A stretch of 39,427 nucleotides of DNA from a virus: IMG/VR virus record IMGVR_UViG_3300043444_000071, positions 1 to 39,427 of that record; one strand, written 5' to 3'. A program made the translations under genes and the position numbers. This document shows positions 23,244 through 31,424 of this stretch, in pieces. Position 1 is the stretch's first letter. Each line of letters starts with the position of its first letter. The notes beneath the pieces were generated by a model that was given only the letters and a program-made list of their open reading frames with translations, searched no databases and had not been told where the DNA came from.

Positions 23244-24527
23244 TTATCCTTTGTTAAACTGTGCTTGGGTGTACTGATCGGGGCCAGTGTAACCTTGTGC
23301 ATACCATTGTTGCAGAGGAGTAGCCACATCACGAGGAACCTCAGGCATATACCCTGTGTAATAGTTCTGTACTTGCTGGAAGTATTCAGGAGTATATGTT
23401 TGCTGAGCTTGTAGTGGTCGATAAGCAGGCACTGGAGCAGCTTGTTGAATTGTTTGATTGTTAAAAAGAGCAGGGGCAATACTCGTCAACGTGTTAGCTA
23501 ATGTCAACTGAGTCAAAGTATCTAAAATACTGTTCTGGTTTGTTAACGAATTAAAAACAGAATCAAATAGACCAGAAGTTGTACTTTGTTGGGAAGCTAA
23601 TTGTTGTCCTAGATCAGAAAACATTCCAGAAGTATTGGTCTGCATATCGGACATAGTTTGACGTAAGGCTTCGTCACTACTCATACCCAATTGTTGGTAT
23701 TGCTCTAACAATGTTTGAAACTGCTGACCTTGTGTATTTATTTGAGAAGATACATTGGTCTGCATATCGGACATAGCCCGATTTAAAGCTTCTTGTTGTG
23801 AAAAACCTAGTCCCTCATATTGCTGAGCTAATAGGTTTAACTGACTTTGCTGTGCTCCTAGCTGAGCTGATAAATCATTATATAAAGAAGGATCATAAAA
23901 AGAAGCAAGGCTATTTGCAAGTTGCTCTTGGGTAACGTAAGGGTTTAAAGCCAACTGCTGTGTTATATCAGCAGATACCATCGGGTCTAAGCCAGAAGCA
24001 ACTAAATTCTGCTCTATTGCTGCAGTATTCGATCCTAATTGCTGTGCTAACTGTGTAGCATCTGCTGCTGCAAAGCTTGCGTCGTTTGTAGGAATAGATG
24101 TTAATCCTGTGTTAGTAGACAAATTATTTAACTGCGAGGACATCACAGATTCAGACACACCATTAGTAGCCATAGAAGCTGCTAAAGAGGCTGCACTGCC
24201 TGAGACACCAGAAGCTGCTAACGTGGATGCAATTTGAGCTTCGCCTAAGCCTTGAGCTGCCAACTGCGCAGCATCAGCAGCAATGAAAGAAGCATCTGTA
24301 ACAGGGGTAGAAAGAAGGCCACCAACAGCATCACCTAAAACACTTGATACAGCTATGTTGGCTGCAGTGTTAACAATAGGAACAATACCACCACCATTAG
24401 GGTCTAAGCCTAAGATGTCATCAGCGATAGTGTCTCCTAGAATGTCGTTAGCAACATTGTAGATGCCACCACCATTAGGATCGAAGCCTAATACATCGTC
24501 TGTTACCCAATTAACTACGCCACCCAT
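23244..24527 (-). CDS. Structural protein with internal repeats (Gln/Ala/Ser-rich)
   Basis: 427 residues. It opens with two copies of a motif (DDVLGFDPNGGGI and DDILGLDPNGGGI, near residues 10 and 37). Two copies of a further unit follow (LAQQYEGLGFSQQEALNRAM then SDMQTN, and LEQYQQLGMSSDEALRQTM then SDMQTN). The C-terminus is Tyr/Gln-rich (YFQQVQNYYTGYMPEVPRDV). It sits between the fibre stalk and the GNAT-like gene, so it is probably a virion protein, perhaps a tail or internal component. No enzyme motif seen. Confidence 0.7.
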   Translation of the reverse strand: MGGVVNWVTDDVLGFDPNGGGIYNVANDILGDTIADDILGLDPNGGGIVPIVNTAANIAVSSVLGDAVGGLLSTPVTDASFIAADAAQLAAQGLGEAQIASTLAASGVSGSAASLAASMATNGVSESVMSSQLNNLSTNTGLTSIPTNDASFAAADATQLAQQLGSNTAAIEQNLVASGLDPMVSADITQQLALNPYVTQEQLANSLASFYDPSLYNDLSAQLGAQQSQLNLLAQQYEGLGFSQQEALNRAMSDMQTNVSSQINTQGQQFQTLLEQYQQLGMSSDEALRQTMSDMQTNTSGMFSDLGQQLASQQSTTSGLFDSVFNSLTNQNSILDTLTQLTLANTLTSIAPALFNNQTIQQAAPVPAYRPLQAQQTYTPEYFQQVQNYYTGYMPEVPRDVATPLQQWYAQGYTGPDQYTQAQFNKG

Positions 24528-24817
24528 TATTTACCTCTTTTCCATATCTGATAGGGTTCTTTGTTAGGAACATCTTTTAAATATTTGAACCCAAACGCTT
24601 CAATGTAACGCTTTGATGGAACATTGGTAGCGGAGTTATAAAGAACATATAAATCTGAGTCCAGCTTTAAAGTAAACTGTTCCCAAGCATCCCTCATGTT
24701 TTTCATTGAAGATAGAGAAAGTTTATACACATCACAATGAACCCATAAAACATTAGCATGAGGCTCCAAAGTTACCAGAAAGTCTTTATCAGTAATAACT
24801 GGAATCTTTGGATACAT
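24527..24817 (-). CDS. GNAT-like acyltransferase fold protein (T7 gp13-like)
   Basis: 96 residues. The C-terminal PSKRYIEAFGFKYLKDVPNK resembles the late GNAT motif ('a..yie..GF'), and VLWVHCDVYKLSLSSMKNMR forms the strand-helix before it. Small GNAT-like proteins of this size occur at the T7 gp13 position and assist virion morphogenesis. Without the usual acetyl-CoA loop (QxxGxG/A) it may not be an active enzyme. Confidence 0.7.
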   Translation of the reverse strand: MYPKIPVITDKDFLVTLEPHANVLWVHCDVYKLSLSSMKNMRDAWEQFTLKLDSDLYVLYNSATNVPSKRYIEAFGFKYLKDVPNKEPYQIWKRGK

Positions 24818-24819
24818 TG

Positions 24820-25149
24820 TTAAGCTTTCCTAATCAACTCAAAGGTATTGATACAAGCCATTGTCGATCCCAACTCAGACTTAATGCGAACCTGATCGCC
24901 CTCTTCAAGTACAACAAAAGCACCACCATCAAACTTAAGGAACTGTGTAGGGCTAAGAATGTAACCACTAACTACAGCGTATTCCTCGTTAGTTGACTTA
25001 TCGTACCACCAAGCACTAACTGACTTATTGTTGCCGGTGTTGTTTACAATGTAACACAGATTCCACTTAGCAAAGTAGCCAGTAGGCACTGTATACACTG
25101 TTGTCTTAGTATCTGCTACTAAGTTTGTTCCTACTGATACTTCACGCAT
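24820..25149 (-). CDS. Small beta-rich structural protein
   Basis: 109 residues with regular strands: TNLVADTKTTVYTVPTGYFA, KWNLCYIVNNTGNNKSVSAW, LKFDGGAFVVLEEGDQVRIK. The 'vytVP.gy.a.w......N' opening is typical of beta-sandwich phage proteins that decorate capsids or tails. Function not recognised; the place after the capsid gene suggests a virion component. Confidence 0.75.
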   Translation of the reverse strand: MREVSVGTNLVADTKTTVYTVPTGYFAKWNLCYIVNNTGNNKSVSAWWYDKSTNEEYAVVSGYILSPTQFLKFDGGAFVVLEEGDQVRIKSELGSTMACINTFELIRKA

Positions 25150-25154
25150 AGTGT

Positions 25155-25343
25155 TTATTCTTCCTGTGGTGTTTGTAAATTACTCTTAGGCGGACGGCCT
25201 ACAGGCTTCTTAGGCTCTTCTTGTATTACTTCGGTGTAGCCCGGATGGGTACGCATAGTCTTAATGTCATGCTCTGAAGTAAACTCAAAGATGTTACCTG
25301 ATTGATTACATTTGAAGCGGGTTCCGCTGGTGAATTTAACCAT
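25155..25343 (-). CDS. Small protein with AT-hook-like tail
   Basis: 62 residues. The first half (VKFTSGTRFKCNQSGNIFEF) is beta-rich with one Cys; the tail EEPKKPVGRPPKSNLQ contains a GRP core flanked by basic residues, the AT-hook pattern that binds the minor groove of AT-rich DNA. It lies just after the capsid gene and its hairpin. Function unknown. Confidence 0.75.
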   Translation of the reverse strand: MVKFTSGTRFKCNQSGNIFEFTSEHDIKTMRTHPGYTEVIQEEPKKPVGRPPKSNLQTPQEE

Positions 25344-25397
25344 CTATTATTCCTCAATTTGAGATTGCATAGCAATCGTTGGAGTAGATACACAGAA

Positions 25398-25423
25398 GCC
25401 CCCTCAGAGCTAACTGAAGGGGC
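25398..25423 (-). terminator. Hairpin after the capsid gene
   Basis: Arms GCCCCTTCAG and CTGAGGGGGC (leftward reading, 25423 to 25398) pair with one mismatch around a six-base loop and are followed by TTCTGTGTATCT. It lies 17 bases past the capsid stop. The U-tract is imperfect, so it probably reduces rather than abolishes transcription into the tail genes, as with the partial terminator after the T7 capsid gene. Confidence 0.7.
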
Positions 25424-25439
25424 AACTATTTACCTACTA

Positions 25440-26345
25440 TTAGGCGGGAACGGCCAGAGCCACAGCGGAATTATCACGCAGCTCGTCAGCGCCGAACAGA
25501 ACGTCAGCGGTGAACAGAGTGCCCAAATATTCCTGCTTGTATTGCGTCTGAGTACGCACACCCATTTGCTCAACCAGAACAGCGAAGTCCTTATGAGCCA
25601 GCAAGCAGATGCGGTCGCCATCGGTAGCGGTGTCAGCGTTGGTGGTCACGAAGACGGGGATGCCGTACACGTTGCCAACTTCACCGTTGCGGATAGTGTT
25701 GCCACCGCCGACTTCACCCACGAAGGCTTGCTCGGTGAAACGAGCGATACCCATCAGAGTGTTACGGGTCGACGGAGGAACGATCAGGAAACGACCGTCC
25801 ATAGGCACATCGTTGTCATCCAGACGCTGGATAGAACGACGAATAGCTGCATCGGTCAGAGCGCCAGCAGTGCCAGTGTAAGCCGTAGTACCGTCAGCAC
25901 CAGAGTAAGCACCAGTGTAGCCAGCAGTGCCGTCACCACCGTTAGCCTTACGGCCCAGTTGCACCAGAACGGAGTCAACTTTCTTAGCCAGAGCGTAGCC
26001 AGCATCGTCCGTGTAGAACTGACGCAGGGAAGCCAGAGCTTGAGCTTCAACGATGTCTTCGATCAGGCGGCTGTATTCCCAGTGCTGGTTGATGCTCACG
26101 GTCTTCTCAGACTCAGTAGCAGCAATCAGGGTCACTTGGGTGGAAGCAGCCTTAGCGGAAGCATCGCCACGGGTAGGAGCCGGAATGTGAACGGTGTCAC
26201 CTTTCTTGCCCTTGAAGTTCATCTTCTTAACGAGGTTAGCAGCAACCAAGTTCTTCTTGTAAGCTGCAATAATTTCGTCACTCCATACCTCAGGGATAAA
26301 GGTTGCAGAGGTGGTGGTCGTAACGTGGTTAGTACCTAAAGCCAT
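25440..26345 (-). CDS. Major capsid protein
   Basis: 301 residues. TFIPEVWSDEIIAAYKKNLV and KGDTVHIPAPTRGDASAKAA, then the E-loop-like VSINQHWEYSRLIEDI and the long spine helix RQFYTDDAGYALAKKVDSVL, match the HK97-fold capsid proteins of podo- and siphoviruses ('IPE.Ws..i...y.......l'). An inserted Gly/Thr/Tyr-rich loop (GGDGTAGYTGAYSGADGTTA, residues about 135-154) is probably surface-exposed. No separate protease is seen; the scaffold gene lies just upstream. Codon choice is noticeably more GC-rich here than in neighbours, as expected for a highly expressed gene. Confidence 0.93.
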   Translation of the reverse strand: MALGTNHVTTTTSATFIPEVWSDEIIAAYKKNLVAANLVKKMNFKGKKGDTVHIPAPTRGDASAKAASTQVTLIAATESEKTVSINQHWEYSRLIEDIVEAQALASLRQFYTDDAGYALAKKVDSVLVQLGRKANGGDGTAGYTGAYSGADGTTAYTGTAGALTDAAIRRSIQRLDDNDVPMDGRFLIVPPSTRNTLMGIARFTEQAFVGEVGGGNTIRNGEVGNVYGIPVFVTTNADTATDGDRICLLAHKDFAVLVEQMGVRTQTQYKQEYLGTLFTADVLFGADELRDNSAVALAVPA

Positions 26346-26382
26346 TTTTAAATCTCCTAAAGATTAAATTAAATTGAATAAA

Positions 26383-27189
26383 TCATTTAACGCGACCCTC
26401 AGCGTATGCTGCCATGATTTCATCTTGTAAGGCATCATAACGAGAAGGATCAGTCATACGTAGCCGGATAAGGTCGGCACGGCGATAGACTTTCTTGGAG
26501 GACTCACCAGTTCCGCTAACATCGACAGCAGCAGCTTTTAAGTTCTGCTTAAGAGCTTGTTTACCAGCTTCTTGTGTTTGTTGTGTCTTTGCACCGCGAA
26601 TCTGTTTAAAAGTAGACAGTAATTCGTCAGCAGCTGTAAAATCGTATTGAGCATCAGCCATTGCGTACATATTCAAACGTAACGGAGAAGCTTTAACCCA
26701 CTCGATAAACTCACCATCTTTAATGACATCTACAAAGTCAGGGTGCTTAGCAGCAAGTTTCTGCTGAGTTTGCATGGCCTTCATTTGCATAGCAGCCTGT
26801 TTAGCTGCAATCACATCAGGGTGGTTTTGAACTGCTTTCTCAACTGCCTTCTTTGGGTCTTCAAAGAAGTCAATCTCTTGTGTTTGTGTTTCTTGTGGTT
26901 GTGCTTGAGATTGTTGCTTTTGGGAGAGTGTCTGTTTCAGGAGTTCATCAGCTAACTTACGAACTTCACCAACTTCTTGTGCTTGACGACCGATAAGCTT
27001 TTCAGCCTCTTGGTGCATCTTCACAATATCTTCTAGGTTCTTACCCTTGTATTTCTCGGGAACCGTAAAAGCTTCTGGTTCATTCTTAGTCTCTTGTGGT
27101 TCGACTTGCTGTTGCTGTTTTTCAACTGCGTCGATTTCACTGAATTGTTCACCTTTCGACAGGTCTTCACTATCATCAATTAAAGCCAT
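26383..27189 (-). CDS. Capsid scaffolding protein
   Basis: 268 residues, acidic and Gln-rich, helical. The opening EAFTVPEKYKGKNLEDIVKM then HQEAEKLIGRQAQEVGEVRK is the typical N-terminal motif of podoviral scaffolds ('vPekykgKs.ediv.mh.e.ek..gr..nE.g..r'). The C-terminus (SKKVYRRADLIRLRMTDPSR, YDALQDEIMAAYAEGRVK) is the capsid-binding helix region. It guides assembly of the prohead and is then removed. Confidence 0.93.
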   Translation of the reverse strand: MALIDDSEDLSKGEQFSEIDAVEKQQQQVEPQETKNEPEAFTVPEKYKGKNLEDIVKMHQEAEKLIGRQAQEVGEVRKLADELLKQTLSQKQQSQAQPQETQTQEIDFFEDPKKAVEKAVQNHPDVIAAKQAAMQMKAMQTQQKLAAKHPDFVDVIKDGEFIEWVKASPLRLNMYAMADAQYDFTAADELLSTFKQIRGAKTQQTQEAGKQALKQNLKAAAVDVSGTGESSKKVYRRADLIRLRMTDPSRYDALQDEIMAAYAEGRVK

Positions 27190-27262
27190 ACCTAACCTTT
27201 CATCCTGTCCACTATGATTTATTGGATTACAGGAAACTTAAAAATAGATTCAGAGTTGCTCC

Positions 27263-27496
27263 TTAGAGGGAGTTCCGTTTCTGTTCTTGTTTGAGCTTCT
27301 CAGCTCGGACTCTTGACCACTTGTCGTAAGCATCTGGGAAGGCTCCAGAGAAACCTTCTAGCTTTACTTGTGGAGAAGAAACTAAACGATCTGCGTCCTT
27401 ACCACAAACCGGACATTTAATAGTCCGAACGCTATCGTCAACAAACGCTTCGGATTCGTGAGCGTCTGAGCAGAGGAAATCAAACATTCGTCTCAT
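27263..27496 (-). CDS. FmdB-type zinc ribbon protein
   Basis: 77 residues. MFDFLCSDAHESEAFVDDSV then IKCPVCGKDADRLVSSPQVK has the FmdB zinc-ribbon layout, but the first knuckle keeps only one cysteine (C9, with a histidine at 13) while the second CPVC is intact, so metal binding may be CH/CC. C-terminal GAFPDAYDKWSRVRAEKLKQ is conserved in phage versions. Placement between portal and scaffold is usual. Function unknown. Confidence 0.85.
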   Translation of the reverse strand: MRRMFDFLCSDAHESEAFVDDSVRTIKCPVCGKDADRLVSSPQVKLEGFSGAFPDAYDKWSRVRAEKLKQEQKRNSL

Positions 27497-27719
27497 TTAA
27501 CTCTTCCCATACTTTCTCACAAGTTTCCTTGCGATTTAAAACCAAGTCTAAGATGTCAAGCTGACCTTTACGGAAAAATAAATCTTGTGTGTCCGTTGTC
27601 AATGTTACATCGTTAATACTTGCCTTTAACTTGGCGAAGTCTTCTAAGAGGTCTTTCCACCCCTCAGAAGCCATCATATCAAAGTGATTCTCGTAGTACT
27701 TAGTTAAGGATTGATCCAT
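27480..27719 (-). CDS. Hypothetical helical protein between portal and scaffold
   Basis: 79 residues, all helical: SLTKYYENHFDMMASEGWKD and FFRKGQLDILDLVLNRKETC. The pattern 'f..eg.q.l..d........' is a small conserved phage protein found beside FmdB-like genes. It overlaps that gene by 17 bases and has AAGGA upstream. It is the first gene behind the internal leftward promoter at 27753-27780. Confidence 0.82.
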   Translation of the reverse strand: MDQSLTKYYENHFDMMASEGWKDLLEDFAKLKASINDVTLTTDTQDLFFRKGQLDILDLVLNRKETCEKVWEELNETNV

Positions 27720-27748
27720 TTTTGGGAGTCCTTTTTGTTACACATGGG

Positions 27749-27780
27749 TACTATTATACACTACTTTTTGTATAATACAA
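27749..27780 (-). promoter_or_regulatory. Internal leftward sigma70-type promoter with inverted-repeat operator
   Basis: Leftward reading gives -35 TTGTAT (27780-27775), a 16-base spacer and a perfect -10 TATAAT (27758-27753). The inverted repeat TATTATAC (27752-27759) / GTATAATA (27770-27777), perfect over eight bases with a ten-base gap, covers both elements. The start would be near 27746, ahead of the genes for the helical protein, FmdB-like protein, scaffold and capsid. 26 of 32 bases match the promoter at 32190-32221. Confidence 0.75.
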
Positions 27781-29781
27781 CTATTTATTTGCTACTTTTT
27801 GACGAGAATTAATCATTTGGGCTACAGCAATGCGCTCATTTGACTTAATATCTTGTTCTTTAAGCATCAACTCAGCCAGTTTCACACGCTTTTCAAAGTC
27901 TTTAGTCTCATCATCCTCATTGAGGTTGTTACTGAGAGCAGAAATGACCTTAGCTTGAGCAACTTGGGGAGCAGTCTGAGCTTCAACAACAGCTTTTTGA
28001 GCTTCTGCGGTAGACTTTTGAGCCTTAGCCTGTAAGTCTTGAATCTGAGCCTGCAACAAGGCAAGTTGCATCTGTTGTTGCTGCATTTGAGCCTGTTGTT
28101 GCTCTGGATTAGGCTGAGACATCTGTTCAAGCGTCTGAATCAACTCACCACGATTAGTCAGAGAGCTGTTCTGCAGGATACCCTTCAGAATCAGAGGCAA
28201 GACAGGAGTATTTGGGCCTAAAGTCTGCAACAAACCAATCAGTTGCTGCTGTTCAAACTCACGAGCAAGGATACCCAGAGTAGCGGTAGGAATGAAATTC
28301 ATATCTACAGATGGATAACGCTCAGGATCGAACTGCATGAAGCGATAAGCTGCTTTGTAGATGAACGGAACCATGAAATCTTCTTGGAAGTTCGTCAAAG
28401 TACGCTTATACTTCTTAATAATGCCAGCCATAGCCATCGACATACCACCAGCACCAGCATCACGAGGCACATTAGAAGGCATTCCAGCGGAGTCTACAGT
28501 GCCGGTAGCTTGCAAGAGCATACGCTCAAAGTTCTGAGCCGCTGCAGCTGCATTACCGTCTGTTTGTCCGAAGTGGAATGGAGTCAGAATCTCACTAGGA
28601 TTACCGTTAGTAAGAATAGCCTTACCCGGACGTACCTCAAACTTAGCGCCACGAGGCAAGCGAGTAGCATCCATGCCAATCATTGGGGCAGTCGTCAGAG
28701 CAAGAGAGTCCATGTGGGCACGAAGCTGACCATCAATAGCTTTTTGCATATTGAAAGCCTTCTCAATCGTACCGCGACCCCAGAAGCGCCCCGGAACCGT
28801 ATCATCTTGATAAGCCAAGACAGGACGATCCTTCATCATGTAGGGGTTCTCTTCAGCTTTGAGCAAGACGCCATCGTTAGCGATCACAATGATTGCTTCA
28901 ACGAGGTTACAGTAGTCATCAGCTTCAGAGTCTTCAGGGAAAATCTCTTCGTATTCTTCTTCATCACCGCCAGTCAGGTACTCTTTAGGAACCAAACCGT
29001 AGTAAGTGAGCAGCTTAACCTTATCGTCTTGGAACTGACGAAGCTCTTGAGTAGGCTCTAAGTCCTGATCTTCGTAGTTAGAACCGATGTCTGCCTTCTT
29101 GTAAATACCTTTTTCCATTCCTTCCACGATTTTGTGGATAGAAACGTACTTTTCGATAGCTACGCCCAGAGCGTCATCAATGGAGTCAGCGTTAGGGTCA
29201 ATCAGGAAGTTCTTAGGGTTAACAGGCTTGAGCTTAACAGCAACTCGTTCTTTCTCTTGCACACCAATAGCAGCTGTATTAGCAATGCCGGGGATAGCCT
29301 GAGTAGCTGGAATATACTCTTTCTCTGTCTTGATGATAACTTCACCAATACCTGTACCGTAGATTTCAGCCATCAGTTCAATCTGATCTACGGACTTCTT
29401 GATCTTATCCTTCTTGAAGTCTTCCATCAGTTGTAGCTTGAGAGCTTCAACGTCTAAGGAGTTACCATTAACGTCCTTGATGTCGTCTTCGATGTCAAAG
29501 AACTCACCTTGACCGAAGATAGCTTCCATGATCTCAGCGTGGCGAGTCTCCACAGCCTGCTGAGTAGCTGGTGCAATGATTCGGCTACGCTCGGACTCAC
29601 GAGTCTTATCCTCAGCAGCCCATTGACCACGGAAGATACGCTCATATTCGAGCCAAGTGTCCATATAGTTAGCATCACGGTGGTCACGCCAACGAGTCGT
29701 ATGATCCACCACCCAAGCTGTTAATTCCTTTTCAGCTTCGGTAGGCTCTTCATACTGAGAGTTACTAATTTCTTCAGCCAT
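27781..29781 (-). CDS. Portal protein (head-tail connector)
   Basis: 666 residues. TRWRDHRDANYMDTWLEYER then IFRGQWAAEDKTRESERSRI, APATQQAVETRHAEIMEAIF and the middle VLAYQDDTVPGRFWGRGTIE identify the podoviral portal family ('y.ddt.p..fWG.G..e.....q..id'). A long Gln-rich helical C-terminus (QQQAQMQQQQMQLALLQAQI, residues about 565-600) corresponds to the barrel region. Twelve copies would form the DNA gate that docks terminase and later the adaptor. Confidence 0.95.
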   Translation of the reverse strand: MAEEISNSQYEEPTEAEKELTAWVVDHTTRWRDHRDANYMDTWLEYERIFRGQWAAEDKTRESERSRIIAPATQQAVETRHAEIMEAIFGQGEFFDIEDDIKDVNGNSLDVEALKLQLMEDFKKDKIKKSVDQIELMAEIYGTGIGEVIIKTEKEYIPATQAIPGIANTAAIGVQEKERVAVKLKPVNPKNFLIDPNADSIDDALGVAIEKYVSIHKIVEGMEKGIYKKADIGSNYEDQDLEPTQELRQFQDDKVKLLTYYGLVPKEYLTGGDEEEYEEIFPEDSEADDYCNLVEAIIVIANDGVLLKAEENPYMMKDRPVLAYQDDTVPGRFWGRGTIEKAFNMQKAIDGQLRAHMDSLALTTAPMIGMDATRLPRGAKFEVRPGKAILTNGNPSEILTPFHFGQTDGNAAAAAQNFERMLLQATGTVDSAGMPSNVPRDAGAGGMSMAMAGIIKKYKRTLTNFQEDFMVPFIYKAAYRFMQFDPERYPSVDMNFIPTATLGILAREFEQQQLIGLLQTLGPNTPVLPLILKGILQNSSLTNRGELIQTLEQMSQPNPEQQQAQMQQQQMQLALLQAQIQDLQAKAQKSTAEAQKAVVEAQTAPQVAQAKVISALSNNLNEDDETKDFEKRVKLAELMLKEQDIKSNERIAVAQMINSRQKVANK

Positions 29782-29791
29782 TTATATTCCT

Positions 29792-31051
29792 TTAATAGCC
29801 CGATATTGGGTCTAAGACTTCATACTCATCCTGTTCGTAGTCCTGTTGGTAGGAAACGATAGCAAGCTGATCGACGTAAGAGAGGGCATCAACGAGGTCA
29901 TCGTGTACCCCTGCAGTAGGGAACATGATTAACTGATCCTTGAACTCATCCCAATCTTCTTGTTTGTTAAAGCTAATACGTCCATGCTCTAAACGACCTT
30001 GAAGACTCCAGACAACACGATCTACTTTCTTCTTATTACCGTGTGTCAGGTCTTGGATGTGAGCATAGACATTGTTCTTACGCATCAAATCGTTTAGATA
30101 AGGTAGAACAGCATTCTTTAGAGCACCTCGTTCAATACCTACTGCTGTAGGCTCATAGTCTCTAATAGCTTGTAGAATCTTTACTGCTGTCTCTCTGATG
30201 TCCCATCGACCATGAATGATCTTAGCAATCCACCAATCACCGTTATCAGCTATCTTAGCAACAGCAATAGCAGATTCGTCTAGACGCTTCTTAGATGCTC
30301 CAGCATTCTTAGCTACCTCTTCAAAGCCAGCTAAGTCGATAGCTACAACATAGCTACCAAACTGAGGCTCATCGCCTAGCTTAAACCACTCAGGCTTAAA
30401 GACATCAGCACCAGAAGTATCAAAGCTGGATAAATATTCCTGCTTAAATGCAAAGGAGCTAAGGGTTCGCTTAGCAGCTTCAATTTCTTTAGGGTCAATA
30501 GTCTCGTTATCAGCAGTAGTAAAGTGCCAAGACTTCCACTCTTCGTCTGTACCTTCTTGTCCTAAATGAAATGTATCATAGAACCAGTTGCGGCCTGACG
30601 GTGTACTGATGAACAAAGCTCTACCCTTCTTGTCGGACAAAGCAGCACGTAGAATCTTTTGCCATACATCTTCTTTAATGAAGGCGCACTCGTCTAGCAC
30701 TAAATATGTTAAAGATACACCACGAAGAGAGTCAGGGTTATCAGCGCCTCTGACGAGAATCTTCTTACCATTAACAAGAGTAATCTCAAGGTTATTGATG
30801 TGACTAGACTTGATGACAGGTCTACCCAGCTCGTGTATCAAGTCCCAGATAATCGTTCTAGCTTGGCCTAACGTAGGAGCTACATACATCACTGAAGAAC
30901 CTTCAGGACAGTTCAGAGCCTCAATGAGCAATGTAACAGCAGACAATCGGGACTTACCACAGCGACGACCAGCTGCTACGACCTTAAAGCGATGAGAGTC
31001 TTTAAAGACTTCTTGCTGCCATTTCAGGAGTTCAAAGTTAAGACTGGTCAT
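29792..31051 (-). CDS. Terminase large subunit
   Basis: 419 residues from the ATG at 31051 (AGGAG upstream); an in-frame start at 31072 would add seven residues. Walker A is VVAAGRRCGKSRLSA (near residue 30), Walker B is YLVLDECAF (near 119), and STPSGRNWFYD follows as motif III. The C-terminal nuclease has VVAIDLAG (near 228), GIERGALKN and the final AGVHDDLVDALSY with its metal-binding Asp residues. It pumps and cuts DNA during packaging. The start lies inside the small subunit gene. Confidence 0.96.
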   Translation of the reverse strand: MTSLNFELLKWQQEVFKDSHRFKVVAAGRRCGKSRLSAVTLLIEALNCPEGSSVMYVAPTLGQARTIIWDLIHELGRPVIKSSHINNLEITLVNGKKILVRGADNPDSLRGVSLTYLVLDECAFIKEDVWQKILRAALSDKKGRALFISTPSGRNWFYDTFHLGQEGTDEEWKSWHFTTADNETIDPKEIEAAKRTLSSFAFKQEYLSSFDTSGADVFKPEWFKLGDEPQFGSYVVAIDLAGFEEVAKNAGASKKRLDESAIAVAKIADNGDWWIAKIIHGRWDIRETAVKILQAIRDYEPTAVGIERGALKNAVLPYLNDLMRKNNVYAHIQDLTHGNKKKVDRVVWSLQGRLEHGRISFNKQEDWDEFKDQLIMFPTAGVHDDLVDALSYVDQLAIVSYQQDYEQDEYEVLDPISGY

Positions 31052-31424
31052 CAGAGTACTCCTTAACTTCAACGTCTGTTACATCTTCTAGTGTCTGCAC
31101 GGTAGGTGAATTAAGACCAGATATATTGATACTGATCTGAGGAGCACCTCCACCTTGCTTAGCAGCTTCAAAGGCAGACACTGGGACGATACGATCCACA
31201 ATTAGCTTCCACGCTGCTGCTTGATTCTTATGCTCATCATTCAAAGCTGCATCATAAATAGCTTCAAGCACTTTAGCAGATTTAGGAGAGTTAAGCATTC
31301 TGAGCTTATACTCGTTGATGATGGCTGCTTCACCTTTAGGACGGCCTACAGACCTAGATTCTTTAATCTCTTTGATTGCTGTCTTTGAGGGTCTACCCTT
31401 TTTGTTACCAGTTGCTGCTGTCAT
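31038..31424 (-). CDS. Terminase small subunit (probable)
   Basis: 128 residues just upstream of the large subunit, overlapping it by 14 bases. The N-terminus has two GRP motifs in basic surroundings (KKGRPSKTAIKEIKES and VGRPKGEAA), like AT-hooks. A helical core follows (IINEYKLRMLNSPKSAKVLE, AIYDAALNDEHKNQAAAWKL) with a flexible tail. The 'r.l.sp.s..Vle.i...A.n.dh..q..A.Kl..dR..P' text is typical of small subunits in this phage group. It would choose the packaging site. Confidence 0.85.
   Translation of the reverse strand: MTAATGNKKGRPSKTAIKEIKESRSVGRPKGEAAIINEYKLRMLNSPKSAKVLEAIYDAALNDEHKNQAAAWKLIVDRIVPVSAFEAAKQGGGAPQISINISGLNSPTVQTLEDVTDVEVKEYSDDQS

Noticed and set aside
25302-26339. 345-codon open frame on the plus strand
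   Set aside because: It is antisense to the capsid gene, whose HK97-type motifs are clear; the antisense product is Ser/Thr/Val-rich and has no ribosome binding site. It stays open because of the capsid's codon bias.
28243-29061. 272-codon open frame on the plus strand
   Set aside because: Antisense to the portal gene with no recognisable protein features, and out of step with the leftward gene order.
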